Shown: positions 50,612 through 60,951, counted from the first letter of the stretch. The stretch is 64,000 nucleotides of DNA from Sphingomonas rosea (GCF_039538065.1 NZ_BAABBR010000001.1:1774501-1838500), one strand, 5' to 3'. The notes: generated by a model not told the origin, from the sequence alone. Numbers and translations: made by a program.

Positions 50612-51262
50612 ATGGCGTTGCGTCTGCTTGGAATATGCGTGCTGGGGTTCGCGGTGGCCGGCTGCGGTCCGGCGGTGACCCAGCGGTTCGAGGCGAGCCC
50701 GAGCGCGACCTATGCCGCCTTCGAGCAGGCGTGGGGCAAGCCGAGCAAGGACCTGCGCACGATCGACGGCAAGAGCGTCGTCGTCGCCTACGATTACGAA
50801 AAGGTCGAGGGGAAGAGGCTCGAGGCGATCATGACGATCGACGGCGAGGAAGCCGCGATGGTCGGGCTCGAGATGGTTGCGGCCGACGAGGGCAAGGCGA
50901 CCGACGTCCAGGGCACGATCCGGATCGACGACGAGAAGTTCCGCAAGGCGACCGGCGCGACCGACATGCCGCCGCTGAACGGGATGCTCGCGAACATGGC
51001 GCTGAAGTCGCTTCTGGCCGAGGCATCCAAGCAGATGAAGGTCGACGGCACGCTCGGCTATGGCGGGCCGTTCGGCAGCCTTTCGAGCCGCGCACGGCAG
51101 GCGAGCACCGATCCCGAAGAGCGCGAGATGGAAGCGCGCTCGCAGGCCTATGCCGCGAGCCGTCCGATGGTGAGCACGCGCGGCGCAAGCACCGCCGGGG
51201 CGAGCACCGCGCCGATGATCGACCCGAGCAAGCCGACCGGGCAAAGCGCGTCGGGCTACTGA
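50612..51262 (+). CDS. Putative lipoprotein of unknown function
   Basis: A 216-residue lipoprotein: signal peptide and lipobox VAGC (Cys at about residue 18). The body alternates beta strands (SVVVAYDYEKVEG, LEAIMTIDGEE) with helices. The C-terminal 50 residues are Ser/Ala/Pro-rich and disordered (RGASTAGASTAP). I do not recognise a family. The start codon lies directly after the T-run of a terminator, with its ribosome binding site in the hairpin arm. A later start would lose the signal peptide, so this start is favoured. Confidence 0.75.
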   Translation: MALRLLGICVLGFAVAGCGPAVTQRFEASPSATYAAFEQAWGKPSKDLRTIDGKSVVVAYDYEKVEGKRLEAIMTIDGEEAAMVGLEMVAADEGKATDVQGTIRIDDEKFRKATGATDMPPLNGMLANMALKSLLAEASKQMKVDGTLGYGGPFGSLSSRARQASTDPEEREMEARSQAYAASRPMVSTRGASTAGASTAPMIDPSKPTGQSASGY

Positions 51263-51326
51263 TCGGCTTGCCAGTCCCGGGACCGTGCGGCACTCCGTGC
51301 GCGGGGTTTACGTGGGGGAGTGAAGC

Positions 51327-51926
51327 ATGATGCAATTGTGGCGCGGCGTGCCGACCAATGCGGCGGCGCTGGCGGTGCTGTTCGTCGGTCTGGCGATCGG
51401 CCTGATCGGGATCATCCGGGTCAGCCGCGGACAGGATGCGGAGCAGCAGAAGGGCGGCGAGAAGGCCGGCTCTTCGAAGCTCGGGATCCTCGTCCAGGCG
51501 CTGGGCTTTGCCCTCGCCTCGGGCCCGGTCGCCGTCACGACCGGCTTCTCCGAGGGGCTTGCAGCGCCGCGGACTTGGCTCGTGCTGCTACTCATCGGGG
51601 CGAGCCTGTGGCTGGTGCTGAGCGCGTTTCGCGTGATGGGTGAGGAATGGGCGCTGGTCGCGCGGACCCGCGAGGCGCACCGGCTGGTGACGAACGGGCC
51701 GTTCGCGCTGGTGCGCAATCCCATCTATCTCGGGCTGTTGCTTTACCTCGGCGGAATGGCGGTCGCGCTGGGATATGAGCGGCATCTGCCCTTTGCCCTG
51801 GTCGCCTTCGCAGTCGGGACGGCGATCCGGGTCCAGGCCGAGGAGCGGTTGCTGCGCGCGCGTTTCGGCGGGGCCTATGACGCTTATGCGGCGCGAGTGA
51901 AAAGGATCATCCCGGGCCTGATCTGA
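51327..51926 (+). CDS. Icmt/PEMT-like membrane methyltransferase
   Basis: A 199-residue protein with four to five membrane helices and the SAM-binding signature GPFALVRNPIYLGLLL near residue 128, followed by VQAEERLLRARFGGAYDAY, as in phospholipid or isoprenylcysteine methyltransferases. Substrate unknown. It is a second Icmt-type gene in the window, not linked to the PKS cluster. Start ATG 51327 follows GGGGGAGTG. Confidence 0.85.
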   Translation: MMQLWRGVPTNAAALAVLFVGLAIGLIGIIRVSRGQDAEQQKGGEKAGSSKLGILVQALGFALASGPVAVTTGFSEGLAAPRTWLVLLLIGASLWLVLSAFRVMGEEWALVARTREAHRLVTNGPFALVRNPIYLGLLLYLGGMAVALGYERHLPFALVAFAVGTAIRVQAEERLLRARFGGAYDAYAARVKRIIPGLI

Positions 51927-51939
51927 CCCGGGACGATCC
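51904..51939. terminator. Bidirectional hairpin between convergent genes
   Basis: 13-bp arms ggatcatcccggg / cccgggacgatcc with one mismatch and a 10-base loop that holds the stop codon of the Icmt-like gene. No T-run. It lies between the plus-strand gene ending at 51926 and the minus-strand PRC-barrel gene ending at 51952. Confidence 0.65.
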
Positions 51940-51951
51940 GTCTGGCGCCGT

Positions 51952-52479
51952 CTATCGGCGCCAGTCGCGGTCGATGTCGCGGCCAGGGTCCGCGCGTTCA
52001 CGCTGGCGGCGTTCGAGCGTGTAGCGCACGTCCTCGCTCGTGAAATCGACACGGTAGCCGCCGCGCTGCTCGTCGTAGCGCAATTCGTCCCACTGCACGG
52101 GGAAATGCTGCTGGTCCATGCCGAGGAATCCGGTGGCGTGGGACAGGACGGCGTAGCGGACCTGGCCGCGATATTTGTCGAGCATCAGCGTCTTGATCGT
52201 GCCGAGGCGCTGGTCGTCGCGGCCGTAGACCGGCGTTCCCTCAACCTTGCTCGAGGCGATCAGGTCGCGGGTCTCGTCGGTCGGGACGGGAGCGCCGCGA
52301 TCGGTGCGGGCGAACCGGTCGCGGGCGTCTTCGCGGCGGCTGGCGGGGTCGCGGTCGTCGCGGCCCGAACGGAAGAAGCCGCGGTCGCGATCGCGGTAAG
52401 CGTCGCGGTCGGGCGCGCGCTCGTCGTCGCGGAGCCGGTCGCGGGTTCGGTCGTCGTCACGATATCGGTCGAAAGCCAT
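51952..52479 (-). CDS. PRC-barrel domain protein
   Basis: A 175-residue soluble protein. Residues 1-70 are very rich in Arg and Asp with repeated RDRDRDD-type stretches, likely disordered. Residues 75-155 form a PRC-barrel (SKVEGTPVYGRDDQRLGTIKTLMLDKYRGQVRYAVLSHATGFLGMDQQHFPVQWDEL in outline). Such proteins are common stress-linked proteins in alphaproteobacteria. Upstream, GGAAC at about 52532-52528 with CTTT some 17 bp on loosely resembles an EcfG general-stress promoter. Function unknown. Confidence 0.85.
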   Translation of the reverse strand: MAFDRYRDDDRTRDRLRDDERAPDRDAYRDRDRGFFRSGRDDRDPASRREDARDRFARTDRGAPVPTDETRDLIASSKVEGTPVYGRDDQRLGTIKTLMLDKYRGQVRYAVLSHATGFLGMDQQHFPVQWDELRYDEQRGGYRVDFTSEDVRYTLERRQRERADPGRDIDRDWRR

Positions 52480-52603
52480 GGCTTGTTCCTCCTTCAGGCA
52501 GGAGAAAAGCCAGACCCCGCCGCCGCGTTCCGACCGTTTCGGAGGCGTGCGCCCGAACGGCGCGACCGTCCGCCGAAGTGCCGCGCGGCCGGCGGCGGGC
52601 GTG

Positions 52604-53272
52604 TCAGTGGTAGCGGCGGATCAGGCCGGCGAGCTTGCCCTGGATCTCGACGCGCCGCGGCTCGTAGCGCTGCGGCTCGTGCGCGCGGTTGGCGGGGTCG
52701 AGGCGGATCATCTGCCCTTCGCGGCGGAAGGTCTTCAAGGTCGCTTCCTCATGGTCGATCAGCGCGACCACGATCTCGCCCTCGCGCGCGACGTTGGTCT
52801 TGCGAATGAGGACATAGTCGCCGTCGAGGATGCCCTCGTCGACCATCGAGTCGCCCGACACCTCGAGCGCATAATGTTCGCCAGGTCCCAGCAGGGCGGC
52901 AGGGACGGGGAAGCTGTCCTGGCCCTGCAGCGCCTCGATCGGGGTGCCGGCGGCGATCCGGCCGGCGAGCATCAGGTCGATTGTGTCATTGGCGGCGACC
53001 ACCGGACGCGGGGCCGGCGACAGGGCAGGGGCCGGCGCGCCGCTACCCGTCTCGGGCATGCGGACGACCTCGAGCGCGCGGGCGCGATTGGGAAGGCGGC
53101 GGATGAACTGCCGTTCTTCGAGCGCGGAGATGAGGCGGTGCACGCCCGACTTGCTCTTGAGGTCGAGGGCCTCGCGCATCTCGTCGAAGCTCGGGCTCAC
53201 CCCCTCCGCCTTGAGACGCTGGTCGATGTAGGTGAGCAGTTCGCGTTGCTTGGCGGTCAGCATGAGGTTCAC
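52604..53272 (-). CDS. lexA: LexA repressor
   Basis: A 222-residue SOS repressor. N-terminal winged helix ([17 protein letters not shown] ... [23 protein letters not shown]). The cleavage region has Ala-Gly in GRIAAGTP (about residue 106). Catalytic Ser lies in SGDSMVDEG and Lys in [11 protein letters not shown] 53272 or 53263 (MLTAKQ) may be the true start. It carries tandem LexA boxes in its promoter, so it is autoregulated. In this lineage it usually follows moeA; here trpG precedes it. Confidence 0.96.
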   Translation of the reverse strand: MNLMLTAKQRELLTYIDQRLKAEGVSPSFDEMREALDLKSKSGVHRLISALEERQFIRRLPNRARALEVVRMPETGSGAPAPALSPAPRPVVAANDTIDLMLAGRIAAGTPIEALQGQDSFPVPAALLGPGEHYALEVSGDSMVDEGILDGDYVLIRKTNVAREGEIVVALIDHEEATLKTFRREGQMIRLDPANRAHEPQRYEPRRVEIQGKLAGLIRRYH

Positions 53273-53284
53273 GGGCCCTGTAGT

Positions 53285-53310
53285 GAACAGACGGGGAACG
53301 GGTAAGGAAC
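53285..53310. promoter_or_regulatory. Two overlapping LexA boxes in the lexA promoter
   Basis: GAAC occurs at 53285, 53296 and 53307, each 11 bp from the next, giving GAAC-N7-GAAC-N7-GAAC (GTTC on the lexA coding strand). The middle half-site is shared. The array lies 13-38 bp upstream of the lexA start. Confidence 0.85.
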
Positions 53311-53379
53311 GTTACGAGGTCCGTCAAGACGTTTTTGTGCCCGCCGCCGACCAGCCAACCCGGCGGGAGCGCTGACCGG

Positions 53380-53943
53380 TTACCCGGCCAGCGCCAGGAA
53401 ATTGGCGAGGAGGGCGAGGCCGTGGTCGCTGGCGATGCTCTCGGGGTGGAACTGGACGCCGTGGACCGGGGCGGAACGGTGGGAGAGTGCCTGGACCGTG
53501 CCGTCGCTTCCGTGGGCGGTGGCGACGAGGTCGGGCGGAAGGTCCTCCGCCACGAGGCTGTGATAACGGGTCATGGTGACGGGGGTGGGGAGGCCGGCGA
53601 AGAGGCCGCTGCCGTCGTGGGTGATGGCGTCGGTCTTGCCGTGCATCGGCGCGGCGTGGGCGATGGTCGCGCCGCCGGCGAGCGCGATCGCCTGGTGGCC
53701 GAGGCAGACGCCGAGGAGCGGCTTGGACGCTTCGACGCAGGCGGCGGCGAGTGGGACCGAGATGCCGGCGTCGGCGGGGTGGCCGGGCCCGGGGCTGATC
53801 AGAAGCGGGCCGGGGTGGGCGAGGGCGTCGGCGACGGTGATGTCGGTCGAGCGGGCGACCGTCACCTCGGCGCCGAGCTGGCGGAGGTAATCGACCAGCG
53901 TGAAGGTGAAGCTGTCGACATTGTCGATGACGAGCAGCTTCAT
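53380..53943 (-). CDS. trpG: Anthranilate synthase component II (glutamine amidotransferase)
   Basis: A 187-residue class I glutamine amidotransferase that supplies ammonia to anthranilate or aminodeoxychorismate synthase. The start is MKLLVIDNVDSFTFTLVDYL, then SPGPGHPADAG, the nucleophile Cys in GVCLGHQAIALAGG (about residue 79) and the His/Glu pair in FHPESIASDHG. It is intact, but no trpE lies upstream (ppiD is 27 bp away) and no trpD/trpC lies downstream (lexA follows). It may serve PabB or a trpE elsewhere. Confidence 0.92.
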   Translation of the reverse strand: MKLLVIDNVDSFTFTLVDYLRQLGAEVTVARSTDITVADALAHPGPLLISPGPGHPADAGISVPLAAACVEASKPLLGVCLGHQAIALAGGATIAHAAPMHGKTDAITHDGSGLFAGLPTPVTMTRYHSLVAEDLPPDLVATAHGSDGTVQALSHRSAPVHGVQFHPESIASDHGLALLANFLALAG

Positions 53944-53970
53944 CCTGGCCTCACGCGCAGAAGGCTGGCG

Positions 53971-55926
53971 TTACTCCGCCGGCGCGGCGCCGTTGCCGAG
54001 GATGCGGGCCTTGGCGGCGGCGATGGCCTCCTCGTTGCGGCTGACCTTGAGCTCCTTCTGGGCGGCGGTGAGCCACTCGAGCGCGAGTTCGGTGCCGGCG
54101 GCGCGCTGCACCTCGACGAGCTGCTGGGCGATCACCGTCGGCTGCGAGGCGGCGCTGCCGGGCACGATCTTGTCGAGCTTGACGAGATAGATGCCCGAGG
54201 GACCCGCGGCGCGCTGGGCCTTGCCCGGCTGCAGCGAGAACAGGATGCGCAGCGGCGGCGGGACTTCCTGGCCCTGCTGCGCGAACTGGGCGAGCGCGCC
54301 GCGCTTGAGCTCGATCGCCTCGGCGGGCTTGATGCCGGGCTGCTTGAGCGCGGCCATGGCGTCCTTGAGCGCGGTGCCGCGGGCGACCTGGTTGAGCACG
54401 GTTTGCGCGGCGGCGGCGGCCTGCTCGTTGGCGCGGCGGGCGACGAAGTCGTTGCGGACCTGCGCGGCGATCCGGGCCAGCGGCGCGGGGGTCGCCGGCA
54501 CGGTGTCGGTCACGTCGACGAGCGCGTAGCCGACCTCGTTGGGAAGCGTCTCGACCACGGGATCGTCGTCGACGCCGAGGTCGAAGCCCTGCGTCGCGAT
54601 CTGCCCATATTCGGGCGGGAGCTTGTAGGTTGGCTGGTCGAACACCGCCCCGGTGCGGGTCAGCGGCGGCGTGGTGAGGACCGGCAGCTTGTAGGCGGCG
54701 GCGACCTCGTCGAAGGTCTTTCCGTCGGCGAGCGCATCCTCGACCTTGCCGACGAGGTCGGCGAGCGCTTCCTTCTTCTTGTCGGCGGTCAGCTTGGCGA
54801 CGATCTCGGCGCGTGCGGCCTCGAGGCTCTTGCCGCCGGCGGCCTGGATGCTCTCGACCTTGATCGCGTCGAAGCCAGTCGAGGACTGGACCGGGCCAAT
54901 TACGGTGCCGGCGGGAGCGGCGAAGACCTGCGCGGCGACGGCTTCACCGGTCTTGGCGGCGAGTTCGGCGCGGGTCTGCGGCCCGACGCTGACATCGGCG
55001 GCGGAGAAGCCGGCGGGCGCGGCGGCGGCGGCGAAGGTGCCGCCGGCACGGGCGCGCTGGACGATTGCGGCGACCTGGTTGCGGTCGGGCAGGGTGGCGC
55101 GCGAGACGACGCGCTTCTCGACCCCGCCGTAGGTCGCGGCGTTCGCCTTGTAATAGTCCGCGATCTCCTTCTCGCTCGGGGCGATGGAGCCGAGCTGCTC
55201 GGCGGTGAGGCGGGCGATACGGAGCGCGCGGCGCTCGGGGATGGTGTAGCGGGGGAGGTTCTGGCGGTAGAAGGCCTGCAGCTCGGCGTCGGTCGGGGCC
55301 GGGCCGTTGACGAAGGCGGCGAAGGGGATGAGCGCGAGCTCGCCCGAGCGCTGCTCGAACAGGCTGTCGGCATAGGGGCGTGCGAGGCCCTGCGCGACGC
55401 GGGCGTTGGCGGCGACGGGGGTCAGGACGAGCCGCTGGAGGAGCGCGGTCTCGATCTCGCGGCGGACCTGGCTGTCGGTCAGGCGGTTCTGGGCGAGGAA
55501 CTGCTTGTAGGCGGCGTCGCTGAAGCGGCCGTCGAGGCCCTGGACGCCCGGGATCTTGACGATCTCGGCGTCGACCAGCTTCTTCGAGACGGTGAAGCCG
55601 TGCTTCTTGGCATAGGCCCAGAGCGTGCGCTCCTGGATCAGGCTGTCGACGATGGTGTCGAATTCGCCCGCGAGGTCGGCGTAGGTCGCCTGCGGGTTCT
55701 GCTCGCGGACCTGGGCGAGACGGCGCTGGAGCGCGGTGTCGAGATCGGCCTGCGTCAGCTCGGCGCCGCCGACCTTGGCGAGCGTGCCCTGCGGCAGCGA
55801 CCCGCCGCCCTGACGCAGGTTGGTGATGTCGGCGACCGCGAAGCTGGCGAGGATCGCGACCAGGAACAGGATGCCGATGACCGTGCCGGCCTTGGACTTG
55901 GTGAGGCGGCGGAAAAATCCGAGCAT
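53971..55926 (-). CDS. PpiD-like peptidylprolyl isomerase (SurA N-terminal/parvulin)
   Basis: A 651-residue membrane-anchored periplasmic chaperone. One helix (about residues 14-36, AGTVIGILFLVAILASFAV) follows the family start MLGFFRRLTKSKAG. SurA_N-like helices cover about 45-200 and parvulin-like PPIase modules the middle. It assists folding of exported proteins at the Sec translocon. The ATG at 55926 was chosen from this family start. It is divergent from tpiA and upstream of trpG. Confidence 0.9.
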   Translation of the reverse strand: MLGFFRRLTKSKAGTVIGILFLVAILASFAVADITNLRQGGGSLPQGTLAKVGGAELTQADLDTALQRRLAQVREQNPQATYADLAGEFDTIVDSLIQERTLWAYAKKHGFTVSKKLVDAEIVKIPGVQGLDGRFSDAAYKQFLAQNRLTDSQVRREIETALLQRLVLTPVAANARVAQGLARPYADSLFEQRSGELALIPFAAFVNGPAPTDAELQAFYRQNLPRYTIPERRALRIARLTAEQLGSIAPSEKEIADYYKANAATYGGVEKRVVSRATLPDRNQVAAIVQRARAGGTFAAAAAPAGFSAADVSVGPQTRAELAAKTGEAVAAQVFAAPAGTVIGPVQSSTGFDAIKVESIQAAGGKSLEAARAEIVAKLTADKKKEALADLVGKVEDALADGKTFDEVAAAYKLPVLTTPPLTRTGAVFDQPTYKLPPEYGQIATQGFDLGVDDDPVVETLPNEVGYALVDVTDTVPATPAPLARIAAQVRNDFVARRANEQAAAAAQTVLNQVARGTALKDAMAALKQPGIKPAEAIELKRGALAQFAQQGQEVPPPLRILFSLQPGKAQRAAGPSGIYLVKLDKIVPGSAASQPTVIAQQLVEVQRAAGTELALEWLTAAQKELKVSRNEEAIAAAKARILGNGAAPAE

Positions 55927-56050
55927 GGGGGCGTATCTGGTCCTGGACGTGTGAGAGACTGGGGCGGGGCTGTAGGGCCGCGCGGCGCTTCCTTCAAGCA
56001 CAGGGGCTTGCTAGGCGCCGGCACTTCAACGGCAAGTGAACGGAGCGCAT

Positions 56051-56794
56051 ATGGTCAAGCTGGTCGCCGGCAACTGGAAGATGCACGGAACCTCGGCCGA
56101 TCTGGGCGAAGTGCGCGCGATCGCGGCCTTTGCGGCGAAGTACGAGGGGGCGGTCGACGTCGCCCTGTGCCTGCCCGCGACGCTCATCCACCGCGCGGCC
56201 GAAGCGGTCCCGGGCTTTACCGTCGGCGCGCAGGACATGCATGCCAACGAGGAGGGCGCGCATACCGGCGACCTCGCGGCGGCGATGCTTCACGACGCGG
56301 GCGCCCAGATCGTCATCGTCGGGCACAGCGAGCGACGCGACGCGCATCGCGAGGCCGATGCCGACGTCAGGGCCAAGGCCGAGGCGGGGCTTCGCGCGGG
56401 CTTGAAGGTCATCCTGTGCGTGGGCGAAAGCCTCGAAGTGCGCGAGGCCGGGCGGGCCGAGGAAACGGTCGCGGCGCAGGTCGATGCCTCGCTGCCGCAA
56501 GGGCCGGTCGATCCGGCGCGGTTCAGCGTCGCCTATGAGCCGATCTGGGCGATCGGCACCGGCCGCGTCGCCGAATGCGGCGACATCGAGGAAATGCACG
56601 CGGCGATCCGCGCGCGGCTGGTCGCAGCCTATGGCGAGGCGGGGGCGGGGGTACGGATCCTCTACGGCGGGTCGGTCAAGGCATCGAACGCGGCCGAGAT
56701 CTTCGCGACGCCCGAGGTCGGCGGGGCGCTGGTCGGGGGCGCGAGCCTGACGGCGGCGGACTTCCTGCCGATCGTCGAGGCGGGCGCGGCGTAG
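56051..56794 (+). CDS. tpiA: Triosephosphate isomerase
   Basis: A 247-residue TIM-barrel enzyme of glycolysis. Key residues: Lys in GNWKMHG (about 10), His in VGHSERR (about 95), Glu in AYEPIWAIGTG (about 164) and the phosphate loop YGGSVK. The start ATG 56051 (MVKLVAGNWKMHG) is the family start. It is followed by secG after 49 bp. Confidence 0.96.
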   Translation: MVKLVAGNWKMHGTSADLGEVRAIAAFAAKYEGAVDVALCLPATLIHRAAEAVPGFTVGAQDMHANEEGAHTGDLAAAMLHDAGAQIVIVGHSERRDAHREADADVRAKAEAGLRAGLKVILCVGESLEVREAGRAEETVAAQVDASLPQGPVDPARFSVAYEPIWAIGTGRVAECGDIEEMHAAIRARLVAAYGEAGAGVRILYGGSVKASNAAEIFATPEVGGALVGGASLTAADFLPIVEAGAA

Positions 56795-56843
56795 AAAATC
56801 CGCATCGTTGAACTTGTCGGGCTTCGCCGCTAAGTGGCCGCCC

Positions 56844-57233
56844 ATGTTCACCTTCCTGCTCATCGTCCAGACCCTCGTCGCCGTCTCGCTCTGCACGGTC
56901 ATCCTGCTGCAGCGCTCGGAGGGCGGCGGCCTCGGCGTGGGCGGGTCGAGCGCGGGGTTCATGACCGCGCGCGGCGCGGCCGATTTCCTCAGCCGGGCGA
57001 CGGCGGCGCTGGGCGGCCTGTTCGTGGTGTTGTGCATCGTGCTCGCCGCGATCGCCGGCACGCGCGGCGATGCGCAGAAGGTCGATGCCTCGATCGCCGC
57101 TCAGCCGGTGTCGCAGCAGGCACCGACCGCGCCGCTCGGCGATGCCGGCACCACTACCGCCCCGCCGGCGGGTGCGGTCAAGCCGAACAACGCCCCGCCG
57201 GCCGACAACGGCGCGGTCCCGCTCGCGCAATAA
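56844..57233 (+). CDS. secG: Preprotein translocase subunit SecG
   Basis: A 129-residue membrane protein with two helices: residues 1-20 (FTFLLIVQTLVAVSLCTVIL) and about 52-74 (ATAALGGLFVVLCIVLAAIA). The conserved LLQRSEGGGLGVGG sits between. The C-terminal 50 residues are Ala/Pro/Thr-rich. It assists SecYE in export. ATG 56844 is the canonical start. Lies between tpiA and pyrG, a typical alphaproteobacterial order. Confidence 0.93.
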   Translation: MFTFLLIVQTLVAVSLCTVILLQRSEGGGLGVGGSSAGFMTARGAADFLSRATAALGGLFVVLCIVLAAIAGTRGDAQKVDASIAAQPVSQQAPTAPLGDAGTTTAPPAGAVKPNNAPPADNGAVPLAQ

Positions 57234-57363
57234 GCACCATTTTCCGCCAGGCCCGGGTGACGTCGCGGGCCGCGCCCCGGCCTCGCTCGAGGCGACCGGA
57301 AGTGATGCGTCCACCGGGCCGGGAGAAAGATTCTCCTTGCCCCTTTTCGATTCTCATCCCTAA

Positions 57364-59007
<1,644 letters not shown>

Positions 59008-59053
59008 GCTTCCGCTAACCGGGCGGTAAGGCGCGGCGGGCACAAGTGGTGGC

Positions 59054-59746
59054 ATGCTGTTCCTGCTTTTCGCCCTCGCGCAGCCCTTGCCGCCCGCTCA
59101 ACCGCCCGCAAGCGGTGAGCCGCTGCAGATCCTGACTCCGGCACCGCCGACGCCGAGCGCGGGGACGCCGGGCTGGAGGTCGGGCTTCCCGCAGACCGAC
59201 ACGACCTGCTCGCGTGACGACAGCGGGGTTCCGGCGCTTCGCGGTGGACCGCGCAGCGAGCGGGTGTGGGGCAGCGACATGAACAGCCGGCTATTCGGCG
59301 GGGCAGGGCAGGACTTCCTCGCCGGTGGGCCCGGCGACGACGAGGTGGTCGGTGGGCCCGACCTCGACATCCTCGTCGGCGGCGCGGGCAGCGACCGCTT
59401 CGTGATCGACAGCGCCGACGACAGCGCGGCGGACGAGAGCGGGAGTTGGTCGCAATTGAACGGCGACACTATCGTCGTCCTGACGCCGAAGGACTTTGAC
59501 AAGATCGACCTGCGCGGCATGCGCAAGGAAGGCGCGAACGTCCCGGCAACGTTCCTCTTCACCGGTCGTCGGCCGGGCAATTACGCCGTCTGGTCGCGCC
59601 CCCGGAGCGGCGATACCGAAGTGCTCGTCGATGTCGATGGTGACTCCAAGGCCGATGTGGCCTTGCGGTTGATCGGCAATTTCAGCCTGACGCCCGCTCT
59701 CTTCTGCGGGGTCGGCGAGGGCGCGGTGACCGAACCGTCCGAGTGA
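59054..59746 (+). CDS. RTX-type calcium-binding repeat protein
   Basis: A 230-residue protein with a short hydrophobic start (LFLLFALAQPLPPAQPP) that may be a signal peptide. A Pro-rich segment leads to three to four glycine/aspartate nonapeptide repeats (residues about 82-112: GGAGQDFLAGGPGDD, GGPDLDILVGGAGSDRF) that bind Ca2+ in RTX proteins. The tail has DVDGDSKADVAL, an EF-hand-like loop. Function unknown. If exported it would more likely use Sec, judging by its N-terminus. Confidence 0.75.
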   Translation: MLFLLFALAQPLPPAQPPASGEPLQILTPAPPTPSAGTPGWRSGFPQTDTTCSRDDSGVPALRGGPRSERVWGSDMNSRLFGGAGQDFLAGGPGDDEVVGGPDLDILVGGAGSDRFVIDSADDSAADESGSWSQLNGDTIVVLTPKDFDKIDLRGMRKEGANVPATFLFTGRRPGNYAVWSRPRSGDTEVLVDVDGDSKADVALRLIGNFSLTPALFCGVGEGAVTEPSE

Positions 59747-59811
59747 CCTGCCGACGACGGCAACGGCAAGCGCCGGTTTCCGAAAACGACCGCGCTTCCT
59801 ATCTCGGGGGC

Positions 59812-60561
59812 ATGAACGCTCCCGCCACGACCAAGCCGCGCGCCGTCCTCTACCGGATGGTGATGCCCAGCCACACCTGCCCGTTCGGGCTGAAGGCGCT
59901 GCATCTGCTGAAAAGCCGCGGCTATGCAGTCGAGGATCATTACCTGCGGACGCGCGAGGAGACCGACGCGTTCAAGGCGGAGCATGGCGTCCAGACGACC
60001 CCGCAGGTGTTCATCGACGGCAAAAGGATCGGCGGGCATGACGACCTGCGGCGGTTCCTCGGGCTTCGCGTGGCCGAGCCGGGGGCGACCAGCTACCGGC
60101 CGGTGGCGGCGCTGTTCGGGATGACCGCGCTGATGGCGCTGGCGCTCAGCTTGGCGGTTTACGGGACTCCGCTGACGGTGCGCGCGGGCGAGTGGTTCAT
60201 CGCCTTGTCGATGTGCGTGCTGGCGCTCCTCAAGCTGCAGGACATCGAGAAATTCTCCTCGATGTTCCTGAACTACGACCTGCTGGCCAAGCGCTGGGTG
60301 CCTTATGCTTATGCCTATCCCTGGCTCGAAGGGCTGGCGGGCGTGCTGATGCTGTGGGGCGGGGCGCGCTGGCTGTCGGTCCCGATCGCGTTGGTGATCG
60401 GCGGGATCGGCGCGGTGAGCGTGTTCAAGGCGGTCTATGTCGACAGGCGCGAATTGAAATGCGCCTGCGTCGGGGGCTCGTCGAACGTGCCGCTGGGCTT
60501 CGTCTCGCTGACCGAAAACGTGATGATGGTCGCGATGGCGCTGTGGATGGCATTGATGTGA
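59812..60561 (+). CDS. Glutaredoxin-MauE/DoxX fusion membrane protein
   Basis: A 249-residue fusion. Residues 10-85 are a glutaredoxin-like domain with TCPFG (monothiol-type active site) and TTPQVFIDGKRIGGHDDL. Residues 95-249 hold four membrane helices of the MauE type with a CAC motif after the third helix (KCACVGG). Such proteins pass electrons or thiols across the membrane. It heads a group of three further genes rich in Cys, Met and His, so a role in metal or copper-linked thiol redox is likely. ATG 59812 was picked because it matches the domain start. Confidence 0.82.
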   Translation: MNAPATTKPRAVLYRMVMPSHTCPFGLKALHLLKSRGYAVEDHYLRTREETDAFKAEHGVQTTPQVFIDGKRIGGHDDLRRFLGLRVAEPGATSYRPVAALFGMTALMALALSLAVYGTPLTVRAGEWFIALSMCVLALLKLQDIEKFSSMFLNYDLLAKRWVPYAYAYPWLEGLAGVLMLWGGARWLSVPIALVIGGIGAVSVFKAVYVDRRELKCACVGGSSNVPLGFVSLTENVMMVAMALWMALM

Positions 60562-60599
60562 GGGTTGTGGTTGGGAGCGCGAGGCATCAGATAGCGCCG

Positions 60600-60896
60600 A
60601 TGCGGCTCTGGCTTGCCCTCTTGACCTTGTGCGCGCTGCTCGTGGCGCCGCTGGCGACGCCTGCGATGGCGGCGGCGGGGCCCGATCATTGCGCCGAGAT
60701 GGGTGGCATGGCCAAGTCGCATGGCGATAAGGCGGCTCCTAAGGAGAAGAGCTGCTGCGTCGCGGCAGCGGCCGCCTTGCCGAGCGCGGGCGATGCGCCC
60801 GATCCGCTTCCTCCCGTGGTCTCGGCCAAGGCCGGGCCGGTGGCGCAGTTGACCGCCCAGCGCGCCGACGTCGAAGTTCCTCCGCCACGATCCTGA
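60600..60896 (+). CDS. Small secreted Cys/His-containing protein
   Basis: A 98-residue protein. Signal peptide residues 1-24 (LLTLCALLVAPLATPAMAAAG). The mature part has HCAEMGGMAKSHGDK and SCC, then a Pro/Ala-rich tail. The spaced Cys, His and Met suggest metal binding. Family not recognised. It lies 38 bp after the Grx-MauE gene and 55 bp before the Met/His-rich barrel gene, on one strand. Confidence 0.7.
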   Translation: MRLWLALLTLCALLVAPLATPAMAAAGPDHCAEMGGMAKSHGDKAAPKEKSCCVAAAAALPSAGDAPDPLPPVVSAKAGPVAQLTAQRADVEVPPPRS

Positions 60897-60951
60897 GGCC
60901 GAAACGCGGATGATGACGTCCGCTGACGCTATCCTCAGGAGTTTTGACACG

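Noticed and set aside
53335..56538. Plus-strand open frame of over 1000 codons opposite trpG and ppiD
   Set aside because: It is low-complexity Gly/Glu/Arg sequence with no domain, antisense to two clearly conserved genes. Such frames are expected at this GC content.
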